Source: Gracilibacter sp. BRH_c7a
GTDB lineage: Bacteria > Bacillota > Desulfitobacteriia > Desulfitobacteriales > Syntrophobotulaceae
Assembly (NCBI GenBank): GCA_001516055.1
Contig: LOEZ01000053.1
Location: 62,001-126,000, forward strand
Length of the DNA stretch: 64,000 nucleotides
Direction: 5' to 3'
The notes beneath the pieces are model-generated. The model worked only from the letters and a program-made list of their open reading frames with translations. It had not been told where the DNA came from and made no database searches. Of this stretch, positions 54,629 to 63,741 are shown piece by piece. Both the position numbers and the translations under genes were made by a program. Numbering within the stretch: the first letter of the stretch is position 1; every line of letters starts with the position of its first letter.

Positions 54629-55558
54629 TTAATTACCTTCATCGATTCTAACAAACTTGCTTCCTTGGCAACTATTTCGTCTCTCCATTTCTCTATCTAT
54701 GCCGTTTAGAACTTCCCATTTCTTACGTGTCCACTCCGGTGCGATTACATCCGAGGAGGGACCGTCTCCCATAAGTCTATGAATGATAATGTCTGGGGGT
54801 AGGATTTCTAAAATATCACTAACAAGTATAATATACTCGTCCATAGTAAGAAGAGAGAACCCTTCTTGGAGAAAAGAGTCCGCAAGTCTCGTCCCTTTCA
54901 AGATATGAAGTGAATGGATTTTTATTCCCTGGAGAGAGAGTCCCGCCAGCGACTTGGCTGTAGAAAGCATTTCCTCTCTGTTTTCATAGGGTAAGCCCAA
55001 GATAATATGAGCACAAACTCGGATATTTCTTTGTCTTAATTCAGATAACGCTTCTTTAAAACAATCAAAGTCATGACCACGATTCATCCATTTAAGAGTT
55101 TTAGCATGAATAGATTGAACCCCCAATTCGAGCCATAAGTAAGTCCTTTTATTAAGATCTTCAAGTATATCAAGAATTTCATCAGATAGACAATCGGGCC
55201 TAGTCGAGATAGATAAACCAACTACTCCTTCCTGTCGTAAAGCTTCTTCATATAATTCTTTTAGATAGTTAGGGGAACCATAGGTCCCCGAGAAAGATTG
55301 AAAATAAGCTATATATTTGGCGTTTGGCCACTTTGTTAAAGTTCTGGCGCGTACTTGGTCGAACTGCTCCTTAATGGGAAACCCTCTTTGACCGGCAAAG
55401 TCTCCCGATCCTTTTTCACTACAAAAAATGCATCCTCCATAGCTTAGGGTTCCGTCCCTATTTGGACAGCTAAGCCCAGCATCCAAAGATACTTTGATAA
55501 CTTTTTCTCTGAAAACTTCTCTTAAGTGTTGGTTGAGAGTATAGTAACGTTTCTCCAT
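54629..55558 (-). CDS. TIGR01212-family radical SAM protein (YtqA-like)
   Basis: 309 residues. The cluster-binding motif has the wide spacing of this family: C in LSCPNRDGT and the pair in GGCIFCSEKG (pattern CxnCxxC). Later blocks YFQSFSGTYG, VGLSISTRPDCL and LELGVQSIH also match. Length is normal. Function is not established; a tRNA- or peptide-modification role has been proposed for relatives. It is downstream of ogt with a four-base gap. Start ATG at 55558. Confidence 0.9.
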   Translation of the reverse strand: MEKRYYTLNQHLREVFREKVIKVSLDAGLSCPNRDGTLSYGGCIFCSEKGSGDFAGQRGFPIKEQFDQVRARTLTKWPNAKYIAYFQSFSGTYGSPNYLKELYEEALRQEGVVGLSISTRPDCLSDEILDILEDLNKRTYLWLELGVQSIHAKTLKWMNRGHDFDCFKEALSELRQRNIRVCAHIILGLPYENREEMLSTAKSLAGLSLQGIKIHSLHILKGTRLADSFLQEGFSLLTMDEYIILVSDILEILPPDIIIHRLMGDGPSSDVIAPEWTRKKWEVLNGIDREMERRNSCQGSKFVRIDEGN

Positions 55559-55562
55559 AAAA

Positions 55563-56087
55563 CTATTCAGCCCTTCTATTTTCCAGATCTAGAAGCATGC
55601 TTTTATTCCCCAGACCACTAGCATACCCTACAAGGTGACCATTCTTTCCTATAACCCTGTGACACGGGACCACGATCCCTAAGGGATTCTTATTATTGGC
55701 TAGCCCAACCGCTCTTTGTCCCTTTAAGCATCCGATTTGTTCAGCTATATCAGAATAACTGCATGTTTGCCCATAAGGAATATCTAGCAGTGCCCGCCAG
55801 ACTCTCAGTTGAAACTGTGTCCCTAGCTGCCAAAGAGAAAAGGTAAAATTCCGCCGTTCTCCATTGAAATATTCCTGGAACTCCTTGATTATATCTAGAT
55901 TTGGTTCTTTCTGTTCAGTTACTTCATATTCTGGTAAGTAACGTCTTACAATAGTATGAAGTTGATTCAGGAGTTTTTCTTTGTCATCCAGACCGCTCAT
56001 AATAAGACGAGAGGAAGAAACGGCAGTAAATAACTCCAACCTCTTTGTACCTATTTTTACAGGTTCTATCCAGTAATATACTTTCAT
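55563..56087 (-). CDS. ogt: Methylated-DNA-protein-cysteine methyltransferase
   Basis: 174 residues from ATG at 56087, about seven bases after AGAGGT. The active-site motif is IVVPCHRVIG with acceptor Cys, and GYASGLGNK follows. The DNA-binding helix carries RAVGLANNKNP. It removes O6-alkyl groups from guanine by irreversible self-alkylation. A long N-terminal part without Ada regulatory domains fits the Ogt/MGMT type. Confidence 0.94.
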   Translation of the reverse strand: MKVYYWIEPVKIGTKRLELFTAVSSSRLIMSGLDDKEKLLNQLHTIVRRYLPEYEVTEQKEPNLDIIKEFQEYFNGERRNFTFSLWQLGTQFQLRVWRALLDIPYGQTCSYSDIAEQIGCLKGQRAVGLANNKNPLGIVVPCHRVIGKNGHLVGYASGLGNKSMLLDLENRRAE

Positions 56088-56190
56088 ACTTATACCTCTA
56101 CTTGACAATAGTCATTTGATTGCTGACATTAATGATATTAATTTCAAAAGATATTAGTTTAATTATATATTCATTCTGTATTAATAACAA

Positions 56191-56244
56191 AGCACTTTCA
56201 TTTAAGTATAATAAAAAAGCACTTTCATTTAAGTATAATAAAAA
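56191..56244. repeat. Two-copy 27-bp direct repeat
   Basis: Two identical 27-bp units (56191-56217 and 56218-56244) directly abut in the ogt/amtB intergenic region, next to the amtB terminator. Probably a slippage duplication. Confidence 0.9.
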
Positions 56245-56272
56245 AGAGTTTTAGGTTATTTCCTAAAACTCT
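56240..56272 (-). terminator. Terminator of amtB
   Basis: An 11-bp perfect stem (56245-56255 with 56262-56272) around a six-base loop; the minus-strand transcript continues with TTTTT. It ends the amtB unit. Confidence 0.88.
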
Positions 56273-56291
56273 AAGCTGTCTTAAAATATAC

Positions 56292-57551
56292 TCATATATT
56301 ATAGGTTGGATTAGCTGTCATCCCTTCCATATCGGGGTACGCACTTTCACCATGTTGGGTTGTGTCCAATCCCGATACTTGCTCTTCTCCTGAAGCCGTA
56401 AGAGGAGTGATAGCTGAAATAATCTTAAGAATAACAAAGGTTCCGATTCCTGCAAAAGCATAGGTAGCTAATACTGCAATCATTTGGATACCCACTAGTT
56501 CAAAGTTCCCACTATAGAAGAGACCATCAGCTCCACCAGCATTTACTGAGGTAGTGGCGAACAGTCCTGTTGCCAGCGCTCCCCAAGTTCCACCAATACC
56601 ATGGATACCGAAGACATCAAGGGCATCATCGTATCCAAGTTTTTCTTTTAATTTAGCTACAGCCAAGTAGCATATTCCACCGGAAATCAATCCTATGAAG
56701 ATTGCTGCTATTGGGGTAACAAAGGCAGTCGCAGGGGTGATTGCCACCAATCCGGCAATTACTCCGGAGATGGCTCCCAGGACGGTTGGTCGCCCATGAT
56801 ATATCTTCTCTACAATAACCCAACCTAGAAGACCTGCACTGGCTGCAATATGTGTAGTTACAAAGGCTAGGACCGCAATGCCATCGGCAGCCAGTTCGCT
56901 ACCGGCGTTGAATCCAAACCAGCCAAACCACAAGAGTGAACCACCAAGTATTACATAGGGAAGATTATGTGGGATTGTAGGTTCAGATGATTTGTTTAGA
57001 CGTTTACCAATCACAATAGCTGCGATTAGACCGGAAAATCCAGAGCTGATATGAACTACAGTACCACCGGCAAAATCAAGGGCCCCAAGGTTACCTATCC
57101 AACCGCCTCCCCAGACCCAGTGTGCCAGTGGGGCGTAGATGAATAAACTCCAAAGACCTATCAATAATACATAAGCTGGGAAGCGTAATCTTTCAGCGGT
57201 AGCACCTATCATCAATGCAGGAGTTAATACTGCGAACATAAGCTGGAAGATCATAAAAAGCAAAGGAGGAATCCCATCCCCTTCAGCACCTACCAGACCT
57301 ACTCCTCTCAGAAACACGTGGTCCAGATTACCGATAAGAGAACCGGTACTTGATCCGAAAGCCAAGGAATAACCGATAACTACCCACAATATTGTTACAA
57401 TACCAAAAGCCGCAATACTCTGCATCATTATCGATAATACATTACGCCTTTTTACCAAACCTCCATAAAAGAATGCTAGGCCAGGTGTCATGAGAAATAC
57501 TAGTGCCGTACTGACAAGCATAAAGGCAATATCGCCAGAATTGTAATCCAT
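56292..57551 (-). CDS. amtB: Ammonium transporter
   Basis: 419 residues with 11 membrane segments. Amt signatures are FFYGGLVKRRNVL near the N terminus, WVWGGGWIGNLGALDFAGGTVVHISSG (about 145-172, with the first pore His region) and DVFGIHGIGGTWGALATGLFA with the second pore His. It takes up ammonium. No PII (glnK) gene is adjacent, which is unusual because amtB and glnK are often paired. The leader has a promoter with the shared nitrogen motif and a hexaloop/terminator switch. Confidence 0.95.
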   Translation of the reverse strand: MDYNSGDIAFMLVSTALVFLMTPGLAFFYGGLVKRRNVLSIMMQSIAAFGIVTILWVVIGYSLAFGSSTGSLIGNLDHVFLRGVGLVGAEGDGIPPLLFMIFQLMFAVLTPALMIGATAERLRFPAYVLLIGLWSLFIYAPLAHWVWGGGWIGNLGALDFAGGTVVHISSGFSGLIAAIVIGKRLNKSSEPTIPHNLPYVILGGSLLWFGWFGFNAGSELAADGIAVLAFVTTHIAASAGLLGWVIVEKIYHGRPTVLGAISGVIAGLVAITPATAFVTPIAAIFIGLISGGICYLAVAKLKEKLGYDDALDVFGIHGIGGTWGALATGLFATTSVNAGGADGLFYSGNFELVGIQMIAVLATYAFAGIGTFVILKIISAITPLTASGEEQVSGLDTTQHGESAYPDMEGMTANPTYNI

Positions 57552-57586
57552 TTTCTTCTCCTCCTTGTTATTTGTTGTAATCTAAG

Positions 57587-57643
57587 ATTATAAAAAAATA
57601 TAGGCCTCAAAAAAGCTTACGCTTTTTTGAGGCCTCTTTGCCT
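57587..57643 (-). promoter_or_regulatory. amtB leader attenuator with ANTAR-like hexaloop hairpin
   Basis: In the minus-strand RNA a hairpin AGGC-AAAGAG-GCCT (57643 to 57630) has a six-base loop with A at position 1 and G at position 4. Its 3' side overlaps the left arm of a perfect 15-bp terminator stem (57635-57621 with 57616-57602) followed by seven T's. The two structures exclude each other. This is the logic of ANTAR-protein antitermination. The usual first hexaloop was not found. The terminator could alternatively serve the upstream radical SAM gene. Confidence 0.55.
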
Positions 57644-57680
57644 GATTGAGTATAAAAACTTGATGAAACTTTATACCAGT

Positions 57681-57736
57681 ACTATATTATTTCTTTCCCA
57701 ATCTGTAAAGTGTTTTTTTGATTAAATATTGTATAC
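57681..57736 (-). promoter_or_regulatory. amtB promoter with nitrogen motif
   Basis: On the minus strand, TTTACA (57704-57709) and TATAGT (57681-57686) are 17 bp apart. The 12-mer AATATTGTATAC (57725-57736, plus-strand reading) has its centre 49.5 bp from the end of the -10, the same distance as at glnN. Confidence 0.6.
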
Positions 57737-57764
57737 ACGTTTTGCTTGATGCTACTTGTATCAA

Positions 57765-58712
57765 TTAATCCAGTCCCTTTCCCCAAATCTCCAGACCGCA
57801 AGCGGAACACCTTCCACCTTCTGTCTCCACCTTAACTTTCCAATCTCTGGTTATTAATTCAAGTCCGCATTGAGGACAGTAAGTCGTATTCCCATCTAGA
57901 ACATTTCCCATATAGACATAGGGAAGATGTTCTTTGGCAAGCTCCCATAGATGTTTTATTTGTTTAATATCTGTGGCAGGGATATCACTTTTATACATAG
58001 GATGATACCTGCTTAGGTGCCAAGCCACTGGTGCTTTTAAATCGGCTAACCAACGAGCCAAAGATTCAATCTCTTTAGAACTGTCATTTAGGGTAGGGAT
58101 TACTAAAGTTGTAATTTCAGTATGCACTCTGCCCGCTAGTCTTTCTACGGTTTCCAAAACCCATTTCAGTTTACCGCCGGTATATCTAAGGTAGAATTCT
58201 TCTGTAAAAGCTTTGATATCTATGTTAACAGCATCGATAAAAGGAATGATATCTTCAAGGTGCCTGGCTTCAATTATGCCATTACTGACTAAGGCAACCT
58301 TCCCTCCCTGTTTTTTTACCAGAGGTGCAGTGTGAGCAATCATCTCATACCAGACAAGTGGTTCAGAATAGGTAAAGCATAAGCCTATTGATCCCTCTTC
58401 CAATGATGCATAAGCTAATTGTTCAGGCGTAACCTTATGACCTCTTTCATATTTCTGAGAAATCTCATAATTCTGGCAAAAGAAACATCTTAGGTTGCAA
58501 CCATACCCTCCCACCGATAGAATCCGGTTCCCAGGATAAAAATGATATAACGGTTTCTTTTCCATGGGATCGATATGCCAAGCTGCAATTTCTCCATATG
58601 TTAGGGAGACTATCTCCCCTTCTTTACATCCTCTTGCCTTACATAATCCAGTCTGTCCTTCCTGCAGTTTGCAATGTTGAGGGCAAAGGGAGCATTCTAC
58701 TTTCTCATTCAT
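57765..58712 (-). CDS. amrS: AmmeMemoRadiSam system radical SAM enzyme
   Basis: 315 residues. The radical SAM motif is CNLRCFFCQNYEIS (CxxxCxxC). An N-terminal Cys group (CSLCPQHC and GLCKARGC) and a C-terminal zinc-ribbon-like pair (CPQCGLEL, CSACGLEIWG) match the AmrS/PflA-like family TIGR04337. YPGNRILSVGGYGCN and YHFYPG are also typical. Function is unresolved. It overlaps the Memo/AMMECR1 fusion gene by eight bases, so the two are translated together. Confidence 0.93.
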   Translation of the reverse strand: MNEKVECSLCPQHCKLQEGQTGLCKARGCKEGEIVSLTYGEIAAWHIDPMEKKPLYHFYPGNRILSVGGYGCNLRCFFCQNYEISQKYERGHKVTPEQLAYASLEEGSIGLCFTYSEPLVWYEMIAHTAPLVKKQGGKVALVSNGIIEARHLEDIIPFIDAVNIDIKAFTEEFYLRYTGGKLKWVLETVERLAGRVHTEITTLVIPTLNDSSKEIESLARWLADLKAPVAWHLSRYHPMYKSDIPATDIKQIKHLWELAKEHLPYVYMGNVLDGNTTYCPQCGLELITRDWKVKVETEGGRCSACGLEIWGKGLD

Positions 58713-59967
58713 AATACCGCTCTACCTCGAAGCGCCAGAGTTCTACTTCTTCTTCTGGCCATATTCCTGCTTTCTGCTTGGCAATCTCTAATTGGTGTTC
58801 TACCGTGTCCACTCCTTCCAAATGAGGCAACAAGAGTCCCACTTTACCTCCATGACGCACAACAACGCCATATCGCTTTGGATCCAACTCTTCAGAACTA
58901 ATTATTTTCTCCATATCCCCTAAGACATCGACGCTTATGGTTATTAAGGGTAACTCATCTGGTTGGAGAGGCCAGAAGCGCGGGTCTTGAGTACCTGCTG
59001 AGATGGAGTTATGTTTAATTTCCGAAGCGAGGTTTTCGCGTACAGGTTGTACTGTTCCTATACACCCCCGCAGATCCCCATCTTTTTTCAAGGTTACAAA
59101 ACAACTTCTTTTTTCCTTAAGAAGAGGGTCGCCAGGGATAATAAGTTTATCAAAAGGCTGAGCTGTAAGATGATAAGTCAGACATTCCCGAGCGAATCCG
59201 GCTATAGGAGAAGATCGGTAGATCTCAGCAACCAAATATCCTACTCCAAAAGGTCCTTCGTAGGAAAACACCTTCACTGATCCCTCCCTTGCCCCTAACC
59301 CAAAGAGAAGCGAATTGTATCCACACTGACCAGCTTCTTCTACTAGGTCTGAAGGCAGACCTCTAGCTAAAGTAGTATCCTTTTTGAGTGCTTTTACTAT
59401 GATATTGTCAAATTTGGGTCCCGAAGGATGATAAGAATATGGTCCATCCTCTTTAAGTCTATGGGATAGATCTCCACTGGCGATTACGGCACACTTTTGC
59501 GGATAATCATTTAGTGCCTGTCCTACATCACGTCCATACTTCTCCGGCTTATTAAGCGGCATGCTAAACACTATGATTCTCCCGTTCCAGCCCGCTTTCT
59601 TCAGAAAATATAACGGCACTAAAGCTCCATGATCGAGTTCCCCGCGAATAGGAAAACTATCTGGAACTCTTGCCTTTACACTTTCCAGAAGCTCTTTATC
59701 TACTGGATAACTGAATTTAATTTTTTCTGCCCTGAAACGTCCAAAATCTCCTTTTAGTATATCTCCTGCTAAAAATCCCAAACCATCATCAGGGAGAGGA
59801 GCATGTGGTGAAACAATAACGACAGTCTCAACATCCAGACTGATAATTTCTTGACATAGCCTAGCAAACCCATCAATAGTATCCTGACAAACCTTCTCTT
59901 CCCCACGCCCGATTTCTGGAACTAGTATCGGTGGATGTGGGACATATCCAACATAGACCAAACTCAT
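58705..59967 (-). CDS. AmmeMemoRadiSam system Memo-like/AMMECR1 fusion protein
   Basis: 420 residues. The N-terminal half (about 1-265) is a LigB-type fold related to extradiol dioxygenases, starting YVGYVPHPPILVPEIG. The C-terminal half (about 270-420) is AMMECR1, with LRGCIGTVQPVR and RYGVVVRHGGKVGLLLPHLEGV. In other organisms these may be separate genes. Their constant link with AmrS suggests one modification pathway, of unknown substrate. Start ATG at 59967 after GGAGGTG. Confidence 0.92.
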   Translation of the reverse strand: MSLVYVGYVPHPPILVPEIGRGEEKVCQDTIDGFARLCQEIISLDVETVVIVSPHAPLPDDGLGFLAGDILKGDFGRFRAEKIKFSYPVDKELLESVKARVPDSFPIRGELDHGALVPLYFLKKAGWNGRIIVFSMPLNKPEKYGRDVGQALNDYPQKCAVIASGDLSHRLKEDGPYSYHPSGPKFDNIIVKALKKDTTLARGLPSDLVEEAGQCGYNSLLFGLGAREGSVKVFSYEGPFGVGYLVAEIYRSSPIAGFARECLTYHLTAQPFDKLIIPGDPLLKEKRSCFVTLKKDGDLRGCIGTVQPVRENLASEIKHNSISAGTQDPRFWPLQPDELPLITISVDVLGDMEKIISSEELDPKRYGVVVRHGGKVGLLLPHLEGVDTVEHQLEIAKQKAGIWPEEEVELWRFEVERYYE

Positions 59968-60167
59968 AAATACGCACCTCCGATTATTACGTTCGCCGGA
60001 TTATTTAATTTCGTAAAGCTAAGTAATTAACTTCATGAAGTACTTATCTTCATGAAATAATTACCTGCATGAACTATCTTCGTTGAATTATCAAACTTTT
60101 CCTGCTTACATTTTCAATGCTTAGTTTATTATGAAAATATTTATTGATATTTATAACCTCAAAAATT

Positions 60168-60223
60168 AATATTGTATACATAGCAATAACCTACTTGTTA
60201 TTTGTAGTCAATTGTGTTAAATT
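60168..60223 (+). promoter_or_regulatory. glnN promoter with nitrogen motif
   Basis: AATATTGTATAC at 60168-60179 lies upstream of TTGTTA (60195-60200) and TAAATT (60218-60223), which are 17 bp apart. The motif centre is 49.5 bp from the end of the -10. An alternative promoter, TTGATA 17 bp ahead of TAATAT at 60167-60172, overlaps the motif. The region 59968-60167 is otherwise gene-free. Confidence 0.58.
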
Positions 60224-60243
60224 TTTAACATAATATTGTCGCG

Positions 60244-60302
60244 AAAGCAAAGATGCTTTTCCCAAAAACTTTTTTAAGTTTTGGGCTAAGTGTCTTTTTT
60301 TT
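60244..60302 (+). promoter_or_regulatory. glnN leader attenuator with ANTAR-like hexaloop hairpin
   Basis: A hairpin AAAGC-AAAGAT-GCTTT (60244-60259) has A at loop position 1 and G at position 4. A longer hairpin pairs 60249-60271 with 60276-60297, with one internal loop and one bulge, and runs into eight T's (60295-60302). The two share 60249-60259 and exclude each other. The layout parallels the amtB leader. Clostridial glnA genes of type III are known to be controlled by an ANTAR antiterminator. No ANTAR gene is in the window. Confidence 0.58.
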
Positions 60303-60338
60303 ATTTAATCTTTTATATCACTGAAGGGGGATAATAAA

Positions 60339-62432
60339 ATGAAATTATTTGGAAGTAACGTGTTTAATGATGCAGTCATGAGAGAAAGGCTGCCCAAAGC
60401 AACCTACAAAGCTTTGAAGAAGACTATTGATGAGGGACTAGAACTTGATCCCACTGTTGCGGAAATAGTTGCCAGTGCCATGAAGGATTGGGCTTTGGAG
60501 AAAGGAGCTACCCATTTTACTCATTGGTTCCAACCCATGACAGGCCTCACAGCCGAAAAACATGATTCCTTCATCGCTCCTACTTCGGATGGTAAAGTAG
60601 TGATGGAATTCTCAGGCAAAGAACTAATCAAAGGGGAGCCTGATGCTTCATCATTCCCGAGCGGAGGAATTCGTAATACATTCGAAGCTAGAGGATATAC
60701 TGCCTGGGATTGTACTTCACCGGCATTTTTCAGAGAAGATAAAAATGGTAATGTTACACTTTGTATCCCTACAGTTTTTTATTCCTACACTGGTGAATCT
60801 TTGGATAAGAAAACACCTTTATTACGATCTATGGAGGCTTTATCCAAACAAGCCATCCGCCTCGTAAGATTGTTTGGTAACACGAACAGCACCAGAGTAA
60901 TCACTACAGTTGGGCCCGAACAGGAATACTTCTTGATTGATAAAAGCTTTTATGACATGAGGATGGATTTGGTTCTAACCGGACGCACCCTCTTCGGTGC
61001 CGCTCCTCCTAAAGGACAAGAGATGGAAGACCATTATTTCGGAAGTATTAAAGAGCGTATCTCTTCATTTATGAGAGAACTAAATGAAGAGCTTTGGAAA
61101 CTAGGAATTTCAGCTAAAACTCAACACAACGAAGTTGCTCCAGGACAGTTCGAATTAGCACCAATATTTACTACAACCAATATTGCGACAGATCATAATC
61201 AGCTTATTATGGATACTCTAAAAAAAGTAGCACTACGCCATGACCTCGTATGTCTGCTGCATGAGAAACCTTTCGCCGGAGTCAATGGTTCAGGTAAGCA
61301 CAATAACTGGTCTATGAGTACAAATGACGGTATTAACCTCCTGGATCCGGGTACAACCCCTCATGACAATGCTCAATTCTTAACTTTTCTCTGTGCCATA
61401 ATTAAAGCCGTAGATGAATATTCTGAGCTCTTAAGACTTTCAGCATCTAACCCAGGTAATGACCATCGTTTGGGTGCCAATGAAGCCCCTCCTGCTATTA
61501 TTTCTATCTTCTTGGGTGATCAGTTAACAGATATAATCGAGCAGATCGAGAATAACGGAGGTGCCAAGAGTTCCAAGAATGGTGGAACAATTAAAGTAGG
61601 AGTAACTACCCTGCCAGAAATACCCAAAGATAATACGGATCGGAATAGAACTTCTCCATTTGCCTTTACCGGAAATAAATTTGAATTCCGGATGGTCCCC
61701 TCCAGTGCTTCTATCGCCTGCCCGAACATGGTCCTCAATACTATCGTAGCTGAAACTATCTCACAGATAGCAGATAGATTAGAAAAAGCTTCCGATTTCA
61801 ATACTGAGCTTCAGGTCATACTCAAAGAAATTATCTCTAATCATAAACGAATAATCTTCAATGGCAATAACTATTCAGATGAGTGGGTGGTTGAAGCAGA
61901 AAAACGAGGTCTTGCCAATATAAGGAATATGGTAGATACCTTACCCCATTATATTTCTGAAAAAAGCATTAAAGTATTTGAAAACCATGCTGTCTTAGAT
62001 AAACATGAAGTCCATTCCCGTTATGAAATTCTCTTGGAGCAATATTGTAAAACTATCAACATTGAAGCTAGAACTATGATAGATATGGCTAATAGACTTA
62101 TACTTCCGGCAGTTTCTCACTATATCGGTAATTTGGCTACTACGGTTCAGACTATCAAGAGTATTATTCCAGGTGCCGACACCTATGCTCAAGAAGTAGT
62201 TCTTAAAGATATCTCTAGCACATTGAGGTTATTCAAAGAAAAGACTGAAGCTCTAGAAAAAGCTGTTGAAAACACTGAACATGAAGACCTGTACGATAGC
62301 GGAGTGTATTATCGTGATACTGTATTTACAACTATGCAAGAACTGAGGATGCATGGGGATAAGCTTGAAACTCTAGTAGATGCGGAAATTTGGCCGTTAC
62401 CTACCTATGCAGAGATGCTGTTCCTCATTTAA
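60339..62432 (+). CDS. glnN: Glutamine synthetase type III
   Basis: 697 residues, the length of the large type III enzymes, about 250 more than type I. Catalytic-domain motifs include [25 protein letters not shown] and [19 protein letters not shown], and [12 protein letters not shown]. The extra C-terminal helical region (about 500-697) is typical. It makes glutamine from glutamate, ammonia and ATP. Start ATG at 60339 after GGGGG. The leader carries the nitrogen motif and a terminator switch; a strong terminator follows the gene. Confidence 0.97.
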   Translation: MKLFGSNVFNDAVMRERLPKATYKALKKTIDEGLELDPTVAEIVASAMKDWALEKGATHFTHWFQPMTGLTAEKHDSFIAPTSDGKVVMEFSGKELIKGEPDASSFPSGGIRNTFEARGYTAWDCTSPAFFREDKNGNVTLCIPTVFYSYTGESLDKKTPLLRSMEALSKQAIRLVRLFGNTNSTRVITTVGPEQEYFLIDKSFYDMRMDLVLTGRTLFGAAPPKGQEMEDHYFGSIKERISSFMRELNEELWKLGISAKTQHNEVAPGQFELAPIFTTTNIATDHNQLIMDTLKKVALRHDLVCLLHEKPFAGVNGSGKHNNWSMSTNDGINLLDPGTTPHDNAQFLTFLCAIIKAVDEYSELLRLSASNPGNDHRLGANEAPPAIISIFLGDQLTDIIEQIENNGGAKSSKNGGTIKVGVTTLPEIPKDNTDRNRTSPFAFTGNKFEFRMVPSSASIACPNMVLNTIVAETISQIADRLEKASDFNTELQVILKEIISNHKRIIFNGNNYSDEWVVEAEKRGLANIRNMVDTLPHYISEKSIKVFENHAVLDKHEVHSRYEILLEQYCKTINIEARTMIDMANRLILPAVSHYIGNLATTVQTIKSIIPGADTYAQEVVLKDISSTLRLFKEKTEALEKAVENTEHEDLYDSGVYYRDTVFTTMQELRMHGDKLETLVDAEIWPLPTYAEMLFLI

Positions 62433-62454
62433 TCCATAACCCTTCAGAAGAGAA

Positions 62455-62484
62455 ATAGGGAGAGAGCATTTGCTCTCTCCCTAT
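62455..62484. terminator. Bidirectional terminator after glnN
   Basis: A 14-bp perfect stem (62455-62468 with 62471-62484) between convergent genes; downstream T's are interrupted. Confidence 0.8.
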
Positions 62485-62520
62485 TCTCTATATAAATCGT
62501 AATCATACTACATTCACCTG

Positions 62521-63054
62521 TTAACCTTTTCTTTTTGCCAGTCTAGTTGTCCAGAAACCGCCTCGGAAATACTTTGGTTCTTCGAAAACGACAAAGGCAG
62601 TCGGACAGAAGGTGTCTATGAGCTTAAGTAATTCTTTCTGTCGTTTACGTTTAGCGAGCACGATCATCACAAGGCGCAGTCCATCACGTCCCTCTCCTAT
62701 CCAAGATGTAACTCCGAATCCATTGTTCCTCAGTTCTTGTGGAAACGTGTTATTTACCGAATCAACAATAACTTCAGCCGTGATATATCCTAAAGCCAGT
62801 CTTTCCTCGATTATACTTCCAATGTAAACGCCCATTGCATAACCAAGGCAATAGGCAGCAATATTCCAAATACTATTCAGATTGTTTAAGATTATTGAAA
62901 GACCCATAATATAAACAAATACTTCGAATATTGATAATGCTGATGCATATCCACGTAAGCCCTTAATCATTAAAATTAATCTGACCGTAGTAAGAGATAC
63001 ATATGTGATATTAATAGCGACAATTAATAAGATAAATAATACAGCTTGATTCAC
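62521..63054 (-). CDS. DUF2179/UPF0316 membrane protein
   Basis: 177 residues: three membrane segments in the first 90 residues (about 5-25, 38-55, 62-80) and a soluble C-terminal domain (about 90-170) of the DUF2179 type, with GYITAEVIVD and FVVFEEPKYFRGGF. Such C-terminal domains may bind a nucleotide or other small ligand. Function unknown. The start is GTG at 63054, with GAGGTGA about five bases upstream. Confidence 0.87.
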   Translation of the reverse strand: MNQAVLFILLIVAINITYVSLTTVRLILMIKGLRGYASALSIFEVFVYIMGLSIILNNLNSIWNIAAYCLGYAMGVYIGSIIEERLALGYITAEVIVDSVNNTFPQELRNNGFGVTSWIGEGRDGLRLVMIVLAKRKRQKELLKLIDTFCPTAFVVFEEPKYFRGGFWTTRLAKRKG

Positions 63055-63258
63055 GTAATCACCTCGTAGTTAAAGAAATAGAGTAATCTTTTCATTTCAT
63101 ACATCCAAAGTTCAAATGAAATCAGAATGTTTTTTTGGCAAAATAAAAAAAGACACGTTAGCCTTAATAATTTAAAAAGTTTACCTCGGTTAAAGTTATT
63201 TTAAACCTTATTTCTTATTTTATTACTAAGATAATACGATTTCAACCGTAACCCCTAA

Positions 63259-63741
63259 TTAATAATCACTTTCCATTTTCTTCTTATGCGTATGAAAAAG
63301 GTCTAGCACACTCTTATTCTCCTGAAAGAATCTAACCAAAGCATACAAAGATTCAAAAGTATCCGCATTTATATGATGTTCGATTTGCTCTACATCTGTC
63401 TGAAGATTCTTATCGGCACCTAAAAGAAACAATAATTCCTTTAAAGTATTGTGCCTCATTAGAAAGAAAAATCCTAGTCTTTCTCCCTCATCAGTGAGAC
63501 TAATTACCCCGTATTTTTCATAATTCAATAAGTCTTTATCGTGAAGCTTCTGCATCATTTTAGTCACTGAAGGAGGTTGGACATTTAACCTCTCCGCTAA
63601 ATCATTAACTCGTATATAACGATGCTTACGACTTAACCGATAAATCATCTCAATGTAATCTTCCATACTAGGAGTTAAGGAATTCTCTGGGGCTGCTATT
63701 TCATATCCCCTAGCAGTAAAGAATTTTTCTTTTTCAGCCAT
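63259..63741 (-). CDS. DtxR/MntR-family metal-dependent regulator
   Basis: 160 residues. A winged helix (about 25-90, with VNDLAERLNVQPPSVTKMMQKL) is followed by a dimerisation domain containing EQIEHHINADTFESL, which has the metal-ligand His/Glu pattern of MntR/DtxR. The SH3-like third domain of DtxR is absent, so it is MntR-like. It probably represses manganese or iron uptake genes; none is in the window. An N-terminal extension of about 22 residues is unusual. Start ATG at 63741. Confidence 0.9.
   Translation of the reverse strand: MAEKEKFFTARGYEIAAPENSLTPSMEDYIEMIYRLSRKHRYIRVNDLAERLNVQPPSVTKMMQKLHDKDLLNYEKYGVISLTDEGERLGFFFLMRHNTLKELLFLLGADKNLQTDVEQIEHHINADTFESLYALVRFFQENKSVLDLFHTHKKKMESDY

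Noticed and set aside
60244-60302. Glutamine or c-di-GMP riboswitch in the glnN leader
   Set aside because: The leader is too short and lacks the conserved cores of these riboswitch classes; a hexaloop attenuator explains it better.
63139-63215. AT-rich stretch with GTTAGCCTTAAT as a DtxR/MntR operator
   Set aside because: No convincing inverted repeat, and it lies downstream of the regulator gene, not upstream.
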